Shown piece by piece: positions 32,203 to 42,417 of a DNA stretch of 64,000 nt. Each line of letters opens with the position of its first letter. The first letter of the stretch is position 1. The notes under the pieces are model-generated. The model worked only from the letters and a program-made list of their open reading frames with translations, was not told where the DNA came from and made no database searches. The position numbers and the translations under genes are program-made. Source of the DNA: Cellulosimicrobium cellulans (GTDB lineage Bacteria > Actinomycetota > Actinomycetes > Actinomycetales > Cellulomonadaceae); assembly GCF_016921195.1 (NCBI RefSeq), contig NZ_JAFGYF010000001.1, forward strand, positions 682,001-746,000, given 5' to 3'.

Positions 32203-35200
32203 TCAGCCGCAGGTCGGCTGGCCGTGCTCCGGCGTCGCGACGGTCTCGCGCTCGTCGGCGGCGTCCGCCGGCGCGGCGGTGACCTCCACCGTGCCGTCGG
32301 CGTCGCCGCGGACCGCGAACGACTGGTACGCGTTCTTGCCGGGTGCCACGGACGGGAAGCTCTTCGAGCCCCACGGCGTGGCGATCTCGACGTCGAGGCG
32401 CGTGTCGTCGTCGTTCACGACCCGCACCGCGACGTGCGGCTTGCCCGCGAGGCACCGGACCTCGGCCGTCGCGGTGACGGCGACGGCAGCCGGCGATGAC
32501 GGGTCCGCCGCCCCGGGCGCGAGCACGCGCAGCGCGGTGAGCCCGGGGTCGCCGTCCTGCCACGACGTGCTCAGCGCGACGTACCGCGCCGTGCGGTCGA
32601 CGGCGAGCGTGCCGCGGACGTGACCGGCGCCGATCGTGCCGACGTCGGTGAAGGCCAGGCCGTCGTCGCTCACGGAGACGACCGACTCCGGCGCTCCGCC
32701 GCGCTCCCACGCGGCGACGACGGTGCCGATCTCGCGCGGTGCGCCCAGGTCGGTGACCATGCGGCCGTCCGGCCCGGGGGCCCATGCGGTCGTGGCGTCG
32801 TCGTCCACGGCGAGGGCGGGCGACGTCATGCCCTCGGGCAGCACCGACGCGGGGAAGGTGAGGGTGCTCAGCGCGTGGTCCGCGACCGGGAAAGGCGTCG
32901 CGTCCCGGAACGTGACGCGCGTGCCCGACGGCGTCGCCCCGACCGTGCGGGTCGCGCCCGTCTCGGCGTGACGCAGCTCGACCGGCGTCCCGTCGCCGCT
33001 CACGCGGAACGACCGGGCGTCGGCGACGGCGACCGTCACCCCCGCAGGGGTCTGCCCGGCGGGCGTGGCGACCGTCGCGCGCGGTGCGAGGACGACCGCG
33101 TCGCCGGCCGGGACGGTGACGTCGAGCGTCGAGGCCTCGGCGCCGACCGTCTGCGTGCCGGCGTACACCGGGACGGCCCCGCCGTCGTGCGGGACGGTGA
33201 GCGTCGTCGCGACGTCCGCGCCCGTGAGGTTGAACGCGACGACGTACCCGTCGACGGCGCTCACGAGCACCGCCGGGTCCGCGGAGGTCGGCACGCGGGC
33301 CCCGGCCTGCGCGGCGGTCGCCGCGGGGTCGCCCGGGACCATCTCGACGAGCCGGGGACCGGTCGCGCCGTCCGTGAGCCGGACGACGTGCCGGGTGTCG
33401 CTCGCGCGGGAGACGGTCACGGGGGCGTCCGAGCCGCGCACGACGAACCCGGCCTCGCCCTCGACGTTGAGCCAGTCGCCCTCGCTGCGCAGCACCTCGT
33501 CGCCCGTGTACCGGAACGACGCGGCGTCGTGCCACGTCTGCCCGTCGAGCGACGTCTGCACGCGGTACTCCTGGCCCGCGGCGACCTCCCAGCCGAGCTG
33601 CACCTGGCTCACCGCGGTGGGCGCCCCGAGGTCGACCTGGACCCACGAGTCGGGCCTGGTGCGGTCCGCGACCGCGACGGCCCAGCGGGTCGTGGCGGAG
33701 CCGTCGGTGACGGCGCTCGCGGGGTTCGAGCCGGCGGCGCTCGACGCGGTGGCCGGCTTGCCCGCGGCGACGTCGGTCCCGGTCGGGGAGAACGCGCGCA
33801 GGTGGTAGAGCGAGTAGCCGTAGGCCGCGTCGCCGCGCACGCCCTGCATGCGGACGTAGCGCGTCGTGACGGGGCCGGGCTCGTCCGCGCCCTCGGGCGT
33901 GAGGTCCACGGTGTCGAGGCGCGCGACGTTCACGTCCGCCGGGGCCTTGCCGTACGTGGTCGCGGTGGTCCACGTCCGGCCGTCGGTCGACGTCTGGACG
34001 AGGTAGCGTGCGCCCGCGCTCGCCTCCCACGCGAACCTCACGCCGCCCACGGTGGTCTCCTCGCCGAGGTCCACCTGGATCCACGAGTCGGGGCGCGTGC
34101 GCTCGCCGACCGCGACGGCCCAGCGGGTCGACGGGTTGCCGTCGGTCACGCGCGCCGCCGTGCGGCCGTTCGCGGAGTCCTCGCTCGACGCCGTCGCGAC
34201 CTTGCCGGCCGCGAGGTCGGTCGTCGACCCCTCGGCGCCGTACGCGTGGAACGCGAACATCGAGTAGCCGTACTGGGGGTGGCCCTGCTGGCCGAGGAGC
34301 CGCACGTACCGCGCGGTGACGGGCGCGAAGGTGAGGTCGTCGACGCGCGCGGCCTTGGCGTCCGCCGGGTCGGCGGGCCGGGTGACGGGGAGCGTCGCGG
34401 TCGTCTCGCCCTCCGCGGTCGTGTAGGTGCGGGAGCCGTCGAGCCCGGAGTACCCGTTCATGTCGAGGTTCCGGACGGACAGGCTCGCGTCCTCCGTGCC
34501 GGCGCCGGTCGACGCGTAGACGGCGGCACCGGTCGGGAGCGTGACCTGTCCCGCGTACCCGCTGCCGACCCGGAACACCGACGACGTCCCCTCGAACCCG
34601 TCGCGCGGACCGGTGTACGTCCGTACGTGGCGGTCGTCGACGGTCGCGCCCGTGGTCGGGTAGAGGAACGGGGTCGAGCCCGAGACGTGGAACAGCCACG
34701 AGTCGTGCGCGGGGACCCAGGGGAACTTGACGAAGCCCTTGCGGCTCGACGCCGCGGCCCACGCGTCCGCCGTCTGCTGGACGGTCAGCCCCGGACCGGC
34801 GCCGAAGTCGCGCACCCCGGCGAGGCGCTCGAAGAACTCGTCCTGCGGCGTCGGCTCGACCGGGCCCTCGGGGGACTCGGCGGCCTCGACGTGCAGGAGG
34901 TAGGAGATGGCGATCTCCGCGCGCGCCTCGGGCTCGTACTTGGGCTCGCCCGAGAACTTCGCGAGGCGGTAGACCGGGGCGTACGACTGGTAGTCCTCGA
35001 GCGCGGCGGCGAGGTTCGCCTCGGCGCGCGCGGCGTCGGGGTCGCGCAGCACCTGGGCGAGGAACGCCATCGGGATCGCGTCGCGCCCGTAGAGGAACTC
35101 GCGGTCGGCGACCATCGGCATGAACGGCTCGCCGGCGTCGGACATGACGAGCTTGATGGACTCCCAGAGCTCGGCGGAGTTCGGCTGGTGCGTGAGGATC

Positions 35201-36180
35201 TCCGGCAGGGGCTCGTCGTGCAGCAGGAAGTGGATCGCGTTGCGCCCGCCGGACCGCCAGATGTCGGACTGGTAGTGCGGGCCGAACGACCCGTGGTTCT
35301 CCACGAGGTAGGTGTCGTGGATGGTCTGCATGGTGTTCGTCGAGACGGGCTTGCCCGCCACGACCGCCGGGTTGTTGCGGTCGGCCGTCGGCTGGCCCGC
35401 CGCGTTGCGGCCCCAGTCGGCGAGCTGCTCGGCCCAGCGCGCGGCGTCGGGGTCGTCGGGCGCCCACGCGAGGCCGGGCGCGAGGGCCTGCGTGTAGACG
35501 CCGACCTCCTCCTGCGCCGTGTCGCCCTCGTGCTTGCCCGTCGGCCAGTCCGCGGTCCACGACCCGGAGAGCGGGTCCTTGCCGAAGTCGAGGTCGGCGG
35601 TGTACTTCGACTGCCCCGTCGCGATGGTCGTGAGGTGGGCCTGCGTGGTGGCGTCGAGCTGGTCCCACAGCAGCGTCCCGGCCGCGAGGAAGTACGACTG
35701 GAACGTCGAGTCCCAGAACAGCTTCTTGCCCCACGTGCCCGCGGGGTCGACGAAGCGGTTGGTCGCCGCGTAGTGCCGGATGGTCGCGAGCGTGTGCGCG
35801 CGGAGCGTCTCCTCGGAGACGCCCGCGAGCTCGGCGTCGTACTCGCCGTGGGTCAGGAGCACGGCGTTGCCCAGCACGACGGCGAAGTTGAAGTCCTTGA
35901 GCTGGTACACGCCGGCGGACTCGTCCCACACGGTCTCGACCCAGCGGGTGTGGCGCAGCAGGGCGCCGTAGTAGTCGGCGGCGGTCGCGTCGGGTGCGCC
36001 GAACGCGGGGGCGGCGTCGCCCGCTGCCGTGGCCGACCCGGTGGTGGACACCGCGGTGGAGGGCGCGCCCTGCGCGACCGCGGGCGCGAGCAGGAGCGCC
36101 CCGGCGGTCGCGAGCGCGACGGCGGCGGTCGCGCGGCGTCGCGCGCGCCGCCCGGGCGGTGGGGCGGGTGGTCGGGTCAT
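32203..36180 (-). CDS. Secreted multi-domain enzyme of unassigned family with discoidin modules, probable glycan-active
   Basis: A 1325-residue secreted protein. The signal peptide covers about residues 1-39. Residues about 60-500 look like an alpha/alpha-toroid with repeated Trp/His/Asp-rich motifs (GKKLFWDSTFQSYFL, ENHGSFGPHYQSDIWRSGG), followed by a beta-sandwich to about 610. I do not recognise the catalytic family. Discoidin (F5/8 type C, CBM32-like) modules sit near 653-790 and 795-890 (repeated TRWAVAV...RTRPDSW), with a third divergent one near 1120-1230. The last 90 residues form a module shared with the GH92 protein, from RCLAGK to a terminal Cys-Gly. A promoter and LacI-type operator precede it. 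Function as a glycoside hydrolase or lyase on alpha-mannan-like glycans is inferred from locus and modules. Confidence 0.8.
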   Translation of the reverse strand: MTRPPAPPPGRRARRRATAAVALATAGALLLAPAVAQGAPSTAVSTTGSATAAGDAAPAFGAPDATAADYYGALLRHTRWVETVWDESAGVYQLKDFNFAVVLGNAVLLTHGEYDAELAGVSEETLRAHTLATIRHYAATNRFVDPAGTWGKKLFWDSTFQSYFLAAGTLLWDQLDATTQAHLTTIATGQSKYTADLDFGKDPLSGSWTADWPTGKHEGDTAQEEVGVYTQALAPGLAWAPDDPDAARWAEQLADWGRNAAGQPTADRNNPAVVAGKPVSTNTMQTIHDTYLVENHGSFGPHYQSDIWRSGGRNAIHFLLHDEPLPEILTHQPNSAELWESIKLVMSDAGEPFMPMVADREFLYGRDAIPMAFLAQVLRDPDAARAEANLAAALEDYQSYAPVYRLAKFSGEPKYEPEARAEIAISYLLHVEAAESPEGPVEPTPQDEFFERLAGVRDFGAGPGLTVQQTADAWAAASSRKGFVKFPWVPAHDSWLFHVSGSTPFLYPTTGATVDDRHVRTYTGPRDGFEGTSSVFRVGSGYAGQVTLPTGAAVYASTGAGTEDASLSVRNLDMNGYSGLDGSRTYTTAEGETTATLPVTRPADPADAKAARVDDLTFAPVTARYVRLLGQQGHPQYGYSMFAFHAYGAEGSTTDLAAGKVATASSEDSANGRTAARVTDGNPSTRWAVAVGERTRPDSWIQVDLGEETTVGGVRFAWEASAGARYLVQTSTDGRTWTTATTYGKAPADVNVARLDTVDLTPEGADEPGPVTTRYVRMQGVRGDAAYGYSLYHLRAFSPTGTDVAAGKPATASSAAGSNPASAVTDGSATTRWAVAVADRTRPDSWVQVDLGAPTAVSQVQLGWEVAAGQEYRVQTSLDGQTWHDAASFRYTGDEVLRSEGDWLNVEGEAGFVVRGSDAPVTVSRASDTRHVVRLTDGATGPRLVEMVPGDPAATAAQAGARVPTSADPAVLVSAVDGYVVAFNLTGADVATTLTVPHDGGAVPVYAGTQTVGAEASTLDVTVPAGDAVVLAPRATVATPAGQTPAGVTVAVADARSFRVSGDGTPVELRHAETGATRTVGATPSGTRVTFRDATPFPVADHALSTLTFPASVLPEGMTSPALAVDDDATTAWAPGPDGRMVTDLGAPREIGTVVAAWERGGAPESVVSVSDDGLAFTDVGTIGAGHVRGTLAVDRTARYVALSTSWQDGDPGLTALRVLAPGAADPSSPAAVAVTATAEVRCLAGKPHVAVRVVNDDDTRLDVEIATPWGSKSFPSVAPGKNAYQSFAVRGDADGTVEVTAAPADAADERETVATPEHGQPTCG

Positions 36181-36386
36181 GGGGGCCTCCGGGCGTCGTC
36201 GAGCGGCAGCAACGGTGCTGGTGCTCGGGCGGGTGGTGCGGGGGTTCGCGCGGGGAGCGCCGGTCCAGGGTCGGACGACCGGCGCCCCCGCGCGGGTCGG
36301 GGGTGCTGTCAGGCAGCGGTGCGGGTGCTCACTCGATGCGTCCTCTCGGGGTGGTGCGACGTCGCACGCGGTGGGGCGAGGCCACC

Positions 36387-36400
36387 TGACAGCGCTGTCG
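36387..36400. promoter_or_regulatory. LacI-type operator (copy 1) at the start of the 1325-residue enzyme gene
   Basis: TGACAGCGCTGTCG contains the 12-bp palindrome GACAGCGCTGTC at 36388-36399. It begins 7 bp beyond the minus-strand -10 element, so a bound repressor would cover the start of transcription. Confidence 0.8.
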
Positions 36401-36406
36401 ACATGG

Positions 36407-36435
36407 AGTATAGGCGGCGTTCTCCCGGGAGTGAA
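36407..36435 (-). promoter_or_regulatory. Promoter of the 1325-residue enzyme gene
   Basis: On the minus strand TTCACT (36435-36430), a 17-bp spacer and TATACT (36412-36407). This is the best sigma70-like promoter in the 376-bp gap between 36181 and 36556; the leader RNA would be about 220 nt, without other recognisable structure. Confidence 0.65.
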
Positions 36436-36493
36436 GGGAGCGTCGCGGACTTCGCCCGGTGGACCGCCGTGCGGTGGGCGGCGGGACGACGCA

Positions 36494-36534
36494 GGGGCGG
36501 GCGGGGCCTGGTGCCACCAGGTCCCGCCCGCCCC
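36494..36534 (-). terminator. Terminator of the CUT1 operon
   Basis: A 20-bp inverted repeat (36494-36513 with 36515-36534, one G-U pair) with one central base; it lies 22 bp past the last permease stop on the minus strand and upstream of the next promoter. Confidence 0.85.
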
Positions 36535-36556
36535 CGCGTGCTCGGCTCGGGTGAGG

Positions 36557-37455
<899 letters not shown>

Positions 37456-37459
<4 letters not shown>

Positions 37460-38358
37460 CGCTTCTCCTGACGGTTGGTGCGGATCAGGTAGGGCACGAT
37501 GACCACGGCCACGATGATCAGCAGGATCGAGCCGACCGCCGCCGCGTTGGCGTAGTCGAAGCTCGACTTGAACACGTACATGTCGACGGCCGGCACCTTG
37601 GTCTGGTAGTTCGCGGGCTTCGAGATCGACATGATGAGGTCGAACGCCTTGAGCGACATGTGGCCGATGATGATGAGCGCCGAGAGCGCGATGGGCGAGA
37701 GCTGCGGGAAGAGCACGTGGCGGTACAGCTTCCACTCGCTCGCGCCGTCCATGCGCGCGGCCTCGCGGAGCTCGTCGGGGATGCCGCGGAACCCGGCGAG
37801 GAACAGCGCCATCACGTAGCCGGAGAGCTGCCAGATGGCGGGGATCGCGATGGCCGTGATGCCCCACGTGACGTTGTTCCACCAGTTGTTCTGCAGGAAG
37901 TCGAGGCCGACGATCTGGAACAGCCGGTTGAGGCCGCTGGCCTGCTCGCCCTGGTTCGAGTTGAGCAGCCAGCGCCACACGACACCGGAGGCGACGAACG
38001 ACACGGCCATGGGGAACAGGTAGATCGAGCGGAAGATCCCCTCGCCCTTGACGGGCTTGTCCAGCATCCACGCCCAGAGGAAGCCCATGACGAGCGTCCC
38101 CACGAGGAAGACGACGGTGTAGAGGACGAGGTTCTTCAGCGAGTGCTGGAACGCCTCGCTGCCGAGCAGGTCGGTGTAGTTCTCGAACCAGACGACCACG
38201 GACGGCTTCTGCCCGGTGGCCTGCGCCGCGGTGTGGTTGTCCGTGATCGACGTCCGGAAGTTCGCGCCGATGAGGCCGTAGACGAACACGCCGACGAGGA
38301 TCAGCGAGGGGGCGAGCAGCAGCAGCGCTGGGCCGGCTCGTCGCAGTGACTTGAGCAT
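37456..38358 (-). CDS. CUT1 sugar ABC transporter permease (MalF-type)
   Basis: A 300-residue permease with six hydrophobic segments and EAA loop EAARMDGASEWKLYRHVLFP near residues 205-225. The ATG at 38358 gives the standard short N terminus MLKSLRRAGPALLLLAPSLI. It is separated from the binding-protein gene by 139 bp containing a strong hairpin, and coupled by overlap to the second permease. Confidence 0.93.
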
Positions 38359-38440
38359 GGTGGGTCTTCCCGGTCGTGGGGGCGTGGGACGCGGCGCTCG
38401 GGGGCACGGGCGTCCCGGGGAGGGGTCCGGTCGCGCGGGG

Positions 38441-38481
38441 CCGCCGCGCGCCGTCGGGGTGCTCCCGACGACGCGCGGCGG
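38441..38481 (-). terminator. Intercistronic hairpin between binding-protein and permease genes
   Basis: An 18-bp stem (38441-38458 with 38464-38481, one G-U in the minus-strand RNA) and 5-nt loop, 17 bp past the binding-protein stop. It probably limits readthrough or protects the upstream message. Confidence 0.7.
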
Positions 38482-38497
38482 ATCCGGTGGACGGGTC

Positions 38498-39796
38498 TCA
38501 GCCCTCGGTGGCGGTGACGAGCTCGGACTGGAAGGTCGCGAGGTCGGAGCCGCCGGACGTGAACTTGCTCGTCGCGTCGGAGATCGCGTTGAGCGTCGCG
38601 ACGGGTGCGGCGGCACCGTGCGCGAGCGACGACACGATGGTGTCCTGGCCGAACGACTCGATCGCGGTCTGCTGGTACTCCGAGAACTCCGACGGGTCGG
38701 CGTCGGTGCGGGCCGGGATGGAGCCCTTGGCCTTGTTGAACGCGACCTGACCCTCGAGCGAGCCGACGGTCTCGAGCCACGCCTTGGCGCCGTCGGGGTG
38801 CGGCGCGCCCACCGGGAGGGTGAACGAGTCGGCGAGGAAGTCGAACACGCCGTCGGTGCCCGGGACGGGAGCCGCGGTGAAGTCGGTGCCGAGGGTCTTG
38901 CCCTGCTCCTCGAACGCCGCGACGGCCCAGTCGCCCATGACGTTGAACGCGGCGTTGCCGTCGATCACCATCTGGGTCGCCTCGGGCCAGTCGAGCCCGT
39001 CACGGTCGGTGTTGGTGTAGCTCATGAGCTTCTCGAAGTCCTCGAGAGCCGCCGTCACCTCGGCGCCCGACCAGTCGGTCGAGCCGTCCCAGAGGCCGTT
39101 GTACGCCTCCGCGCCGAGGTCGGCGAGGAGCACGGTCTCGAGCAGGTGGACCTGGGTCCACGTCGTCGCGACCGACAGCGGCGTGACGCCCGCGGCCTGG
39201 AGCTTGTCGAGGTCGGCCATCCAGGCGTCCAGGTCCTCGTACGTCGCGGCGGGGTCGACGCCGTTGGCCTCGAGGACCGTCGGGTTGGCCCACACGACGT
39301 TCGCGCGGTGGATGTTCGACGGGATCGAGTAGATCGCGCCGTCGTCGGACTTGAGGCGGTCGACGAGGTCGGCCGGGAAGACGTCGGTGAGGCCGAACTC
39401 GTCGTACAGCGACGAGACGTCCTCGATCTGCGCGGCGTCGATGTAGTCCTGGAGCTCCGCGCCGGCGTGCGCCTGGAACGTGTCCGGCGGGTCCTGCGCC
39501 TGCAGGCGGGACTGGAGGAGGTCCTTCGCGGCCGAGCCGGCGCCGCCGGCGACCGCGCCGTTGATGAACTCCACGTCGGGGTGCTGCTCGTTGAACACGC
39601 CGACCAGGGCGTCGAGACCCGCCTTCTCCGAACCCGCGGCCCACCAGGTGAAGACCTCGACCTCGTCGCCGCCCCCCGAAGCGCCTCCGTCGCCGGTTCC
39701 CCCGTCACCGGAACCTCCGCCGCTGCACGCGGCGAGTGCGAGACCCACGAGGGCGGCCGTGGCCACCGTCGCGCTCGTCCTGCGATCGATTCGCAT
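38498..39796 (-). CDS. CUT1 sugar ABC transporter solute-binding lipoprotein
   Basis: A 432-residue lipoprotein: N terminus MRIDRRTSATVATAALVGLA, lipobox LAAC with Cys24, then a Gly/Ser/Asp linker of about 20 residues. EVFTWWAAGSEKAGLDALVGVFNEQHPDVEF opens the family-1 extracellular binding fold. ATG 39796 is chosen for the signal sequence; the open frame extends upstream. Promoter and operator lie in the 306-bp divergent region shared with the ROK regulator gene. By family it captures oligosaccharides; mannose-containing ligands are inferred from context. Confidence 0.93.
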   Translation of the reverse strand: MRIDRRTSATVATAALVGLALAACSGGGSGDGGTGDGGASGGGDEVEVFTWWAAGSEKAGLDALVGVFNEQHPDVEFINGAVAGGAGSAAKDLLQSRLQAQDPPDTFQAHAGAELQDYIDAAQIEDVSSLYDEFGLTDVFPADLVDRLKSDDGAIYSIPSNIHRANVVWANPTVLEANGVDPAATYEDLDAWMADLDKLQAAGVTPLSVATTWTQVHLLETVLLADLGAEAYNGLWDGSTDWSGAEVTAALEDFEKLMSYTNTDRDGLDWPEATQMVIDGNAAFNVMGDWAVAAFEEQGKTLGTDFTAAPVPGTDGVFDFLADSFTLPVGAPHPDGAKAWLETVGSLEGQVAFNKAKGSIPARTDADPSEFSEYQQTAIESFGQDTIVSSLAHGAAAPVATLNAISDATSKFTSGGSDLATFQSELVTATEG

Positions 39797-39892
39797 CGTG
39801 ATTTCCCTACGCCTTCTTCGGTCGTGGGGGACCGGCAGGACGACCACGTCGCGCCGGCCGGGCGCACCGGCGCGCCCTCGAACCCGATGCCC

Positions 39893-39921
39893 ATACAACG
39901 TCCCGGGACGCTTGGTGTCAA
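39893..39921 (-). promoter_or_regulatory. Promoter of the CUT1 operon
   Basis: Minus-strand TTGACA (39921-39916), 17-bp spacer, TTGTAT (39898-39893). Transcription would start about 90 nt before the ATG. The operator at 40006 lies about 85 bp upstream of this -35, so either DNA looping or an additional promoter nearer the operator would be needed for repression. Confidence 0.5.
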
Positions 39922-40005
39922 GAAATGAACGCAAGCGACGCTGAATCGTGATCTTCGCGTCAGGTCATGGATCCAACCTGCGGTTCTACCGAGACTCACT
40001 CATTC

Positions 40006-40019
40006 TGACAGCGCTGTCC
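40006..40019. promoter_or_regulatory. LacI-type operator (copy 2) in the binding-protein/ROK intergenic region
   Basis: TGACAGCGCTGTCC with the perfect 12-bp palindrome at 40007-40018. It lies between the divergent CUT1 operon and ROK gene and could act on both. Confidence 0.75.
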
Positions 40020-40028
40020 AGTCCGGAT

Positions 40029-40101
40029 GCGGTATCCCTGACCTGTCCAGACCCCGGGGCGTCCCACCTGCCCGGGGGTGCCCCGGCGGTATCCTGACCT
40101 G
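40029..40101 (+). repeat. Direct repeat in the ROK promoter region
   Basis: GCGGTATCCCTGACCTG (40029-40045) and GCGGTATCCTGACCTG (40086-40101) are near-identical, 57 bp apart. The second contains the ROK -10 element. They may be regulator sites or alternative promoters. Confidence 0.6.
40090..40095 (+). promoter_or_regulatory. -10 element of a leaderless promoter (ROK gene)
   Basis: TATCCT ends 7 nt before the GTG at 40103; no ribosome binding site is present. Confidence 0.5.
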
Positions 40102-40102
40102 C

Positions 40103-41287
40103 GTGCGCGCTGACCGGGTGACCCCGGGCTCGCAGACTTCACTGCGTGAGGCCAACCGAGCTCGGATCGTGAGCGCCGTCCAGCAGCGTGGCTCCCTCAC
40201 GCAGATCGAGCTGGCCGGCGTCACCGGGCTGTCCCCGGCCACCGTCTCCAACATCGTCAAGGAGCTCACCGGCGCCGGCGTGCTCCACACCTCGCCGTCC
40301 ACCCGTAGCGGGCGGCGCGCGCTGCAGGTCACGCTCGCGCGCAACCTCGGGCTCGTCGCCGGCGTGCACTTCGGTACCCGGTCGATGCGCGTCGCGCTCG
40401 CGGACGCCTCCATGCGCGTCCTCGCCGACCAGCGCATGCCCCTCGCCCCCGACCACCGCGCGGACACCGGGCTCCAGCGCGCCGCGCTGCTGGTCGAGGA
40501 GATGGTCGCGTCGGTGGACGCCGCGCCGGACGAGCTGCTCGCCGTCGGCGTCGGGGTGCCCGCGCCCGTGGACGTGCGCGCGGGGCGGATCGCGACCGTC
40601 GGGATGATGCGTGGCTGGGACGGCGTCGTCGTGCCCGAGGTGCTGGAGGCCGAGCTCGGCGCGCCCGTGACCGTGGACAACGACGCCAACCTCGGCGCGC
40701 TCGCCGAGACCCGGTTCGGGGCCGCCGTCGGGCACGACGCCGTCGCGTACCTGCGCGTGTCCCACGGCGTGGGCGGGGGGCTCGTCCTCGGCGGACGGGT
40801 CGTGCACGGGCGCGCGGGCGTCGCGGGCGAGATCGGCCACGTCACCATCGACGAGAACGGCCCGGTGTGCCGGTGCGGCAACCGCGGCTGCCTCGAGATG
40901 TACGTCGGGGCGGGCGTCCTGCTCTCCATGCTCTCCGAGAGCCGCGGCCCGCTGACCCTGCGCGACGTCATCGCGCGCGCCCAGGAGGGCGACCCGGGGT
41001 GCCGGCGGGTCCTGTTCGACGCCGGCCAGCACCTGGGCGTCGCGGCCGCCAACCTGTGCAACCTCGTCGACCCGGAGATCGTCGTCGTCGGGGGACAGCT
41101 CGCCGAGGCGGGCGAGGCCCTGCTGGGACCGCTGCGCACCGCGCTCGAGCAGCGCACGGTGCCCAGCACCGCGGGCCCGGTCCAGGTCGTCGCGTCCGAG
41201 CTCGGGTCCGCCGCCGAGGTGCGCGGCGCGCTCGCCGTCGCGCTCGACCTCGCGCGCGTCAGCGGGTCGCTGGGGGTGAGCGCATGA
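40103..41287 (+). CDS. ROK family transcriptional regulator
   Basis: A 394-residue protein with an N-terminal winged helix-turn-helix (LTQIELAGVTGLSPATVSNIVKELTGAGVL, about residues 32-62) and a C-terminal ROK domain. The zinc site CRCGNRGCLE (CxCGxxGCxE) is intact, as is VDNDANLGALAETRFG. It is therefore a NagC/XylR-type sugar-responsive regulator. It heads an operon of at least four genes (ROK, CUT2 binding protein, ATPase, permease), each overlapping the next by 4 nt, with LacI following. The sugar effector is unknown. Confidence 0.93.
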   Translation: MRADRVTPGSQTSLREANRARIVSAVQQRGSLTQIELAGVTGLSPATVSNIVKELTGAGVLHTSPSTRSGRRALQVTLARNLGLVAGVHFGTRSMRVALADASMRVLADQRMPLAPDHRADTGLQRAALLVEEMVASVDAAPDELLAVGVGVPAPVDVRAGRIATVGMMRGWDGVVVPEVLEAELGAPVTVDNDANLGALAETRFGAAVGHDAVAYLRVSHGVGGGLVLGGRVVHGRAGVAGEIGHVTIDENGPVCRCGNRGCLEMYVGAGVLLSMLSESRGPLTLRDVIARAQEGDPGCRRVLFDAGQHLGVAAANLCNLVDPEIVVVGGQLAEAGEALLGPLRTALEQRTVPSTAGPVQVVASELGSAAEVRGALAVALDLARVSGSLGVSA

Positions 41288-42417
41288 CGGGGCCCACCCC
41301 CCTGCGGCCGGGGCAGCCCCGCCGTCGTGCCCGCAGAGCCCTTGCGACCGCCCTGGCCGCCGTCGTCGTCGCGCTCCTCGCGCTCGGGGGCTGCGCGGCG
41401 CCCGAGGCGCCGGCCGGCCCGTCGGAGGGGACCATCGGCCTCCTCCTGCCGGAGGCGAAGACCGCGCGGTACGAGACGTCCGACCGCCCGACGTTCGTCG
41501 GCGTCGTCGAGCAGCGCTGCCCCACGTGCGAGGTCCTGTACGCCAACGCCGCCCAGGACGCCGCGAACCAGCAGCAGCAGGCCGAGTCGATGCTCGCCCG
41601 CGGGGCCGACGTCCTCGTCCTCGACGCCGTGGACGCCGTCGCCGCGGTGAGCATCGTCGCGGAGGCGCAGCGGCTCGGGGTGCCCGTCATCGCCTACGAT
41701 CGCTTCGTCGACGGCGCCGACTACTACGTGTCGTTCGACAACGAGCTCATCGGGTACCTCATGGGGGAGGCGCTCGTCGGCGCGGTGCTCGACCGTGCGG
41801 AGCAGGACCCGCCCCCCGACGGGCGGCGGCCGGGGGTCCTGTTCGTCCAGGGCTCGCCGACCGACCCCAACGCGGCGGAGTACGCGGCGGGTGCCCACCG
41901 AGCCTTCGACGGAGAGGACATCGACGTGCTCGCCGAGTACGACACCCCCGACTGGAGCCCTGACAAGGCGACCGAGTGGGTCGAGGGACAGCTCACGCAG
42001 TACGCCGGTCGCGTCGACGGCGTCTTCGCGGCGAGCGACGGCATCGCGGGCGGCGCGATCGCCGCGATGAAGGCCGCGGGCCTCGACCCCGTCCCGCCGA
42101 CCACGGGCCAGGACGGCGAGCTCGCGGCGGTCCAGCGCATCGTCTCGGGCGACCAGTACATGACCGTCTACAAGGCGACCGCCCAGCAGGCGCGCACGGC
42201 GGCCGAGCTCGCGGTCCGCGTGCTGCGCGGCGAGGACCCGCGCGCGACCGCGAGCATCGACGGCGTGCCGAGCCTCCTCCTCGCGCCGCGCGCGGTCGGG
42301 ATCGACGACGTGCAGCGCGTCATCGTCGACGGCGGCGTCCACACGGTGGACGAGATCTGCACCCCGTACTACGTCGACGCGTGCGTCGAGGCGGGCCTCC
42401 TGGAGGCCGCCCCGTGA
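41284..42417 (+). CDS. CUT2 sugar ABC transporter binding lipoprotein (XylF/ChvE-like)
   Basis: A 377-residue lipoprotein with lipobox ALGGC (Cys37). GTIGLLLPEAKTARYETSDRPTFVGVV opens a periplasmic-binding fold of the XylF/ChvE type; YDRFVDGADYYVSFDNELIGYLMGEAL and VDGVFAASDGIAGGAIAAMK are typical monosaccharide-binding segments. ATG 41284 overlaps the ROK stop. CUT2 systems import monosaccharides, so this could take up free sugar released by the nearby GH92 enzyme; xylose is the alternative by similarity. Confidence 0.92.
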   Translation: MTGPTPLRPGQPRRRARRALATALAAVVVALLALGGCAAPEAPAGPSEGTIGLLLPEAKTARYETSDRPTFVGVVEQRCPTCEVLYANAAQDAANQQQQAESMLARGADVLVLDAVDAVAAVSIVAEAQRLGVPVIAYDRFVDGADYYVSFDNELIGYLMGEALVGAVLDRAEQDPPPDGRRPGVLFVQGSPTDPNAAEYAAGAHRAFDGEDIDVLAEYDTPDWSPDKATEWVEGQLTQYAGRVDGVFAASDGIAGGAIAAMKAAGLDPVPPTTGQDGELAAVQRIVSGDQYMTVYKATAQQARTAAELAVRVLRGEDPRATASIDGVPSLLLAPRAVGIDDVQRVIVDGGVHTVDEICTPYYVDACVEAGLLEAAP

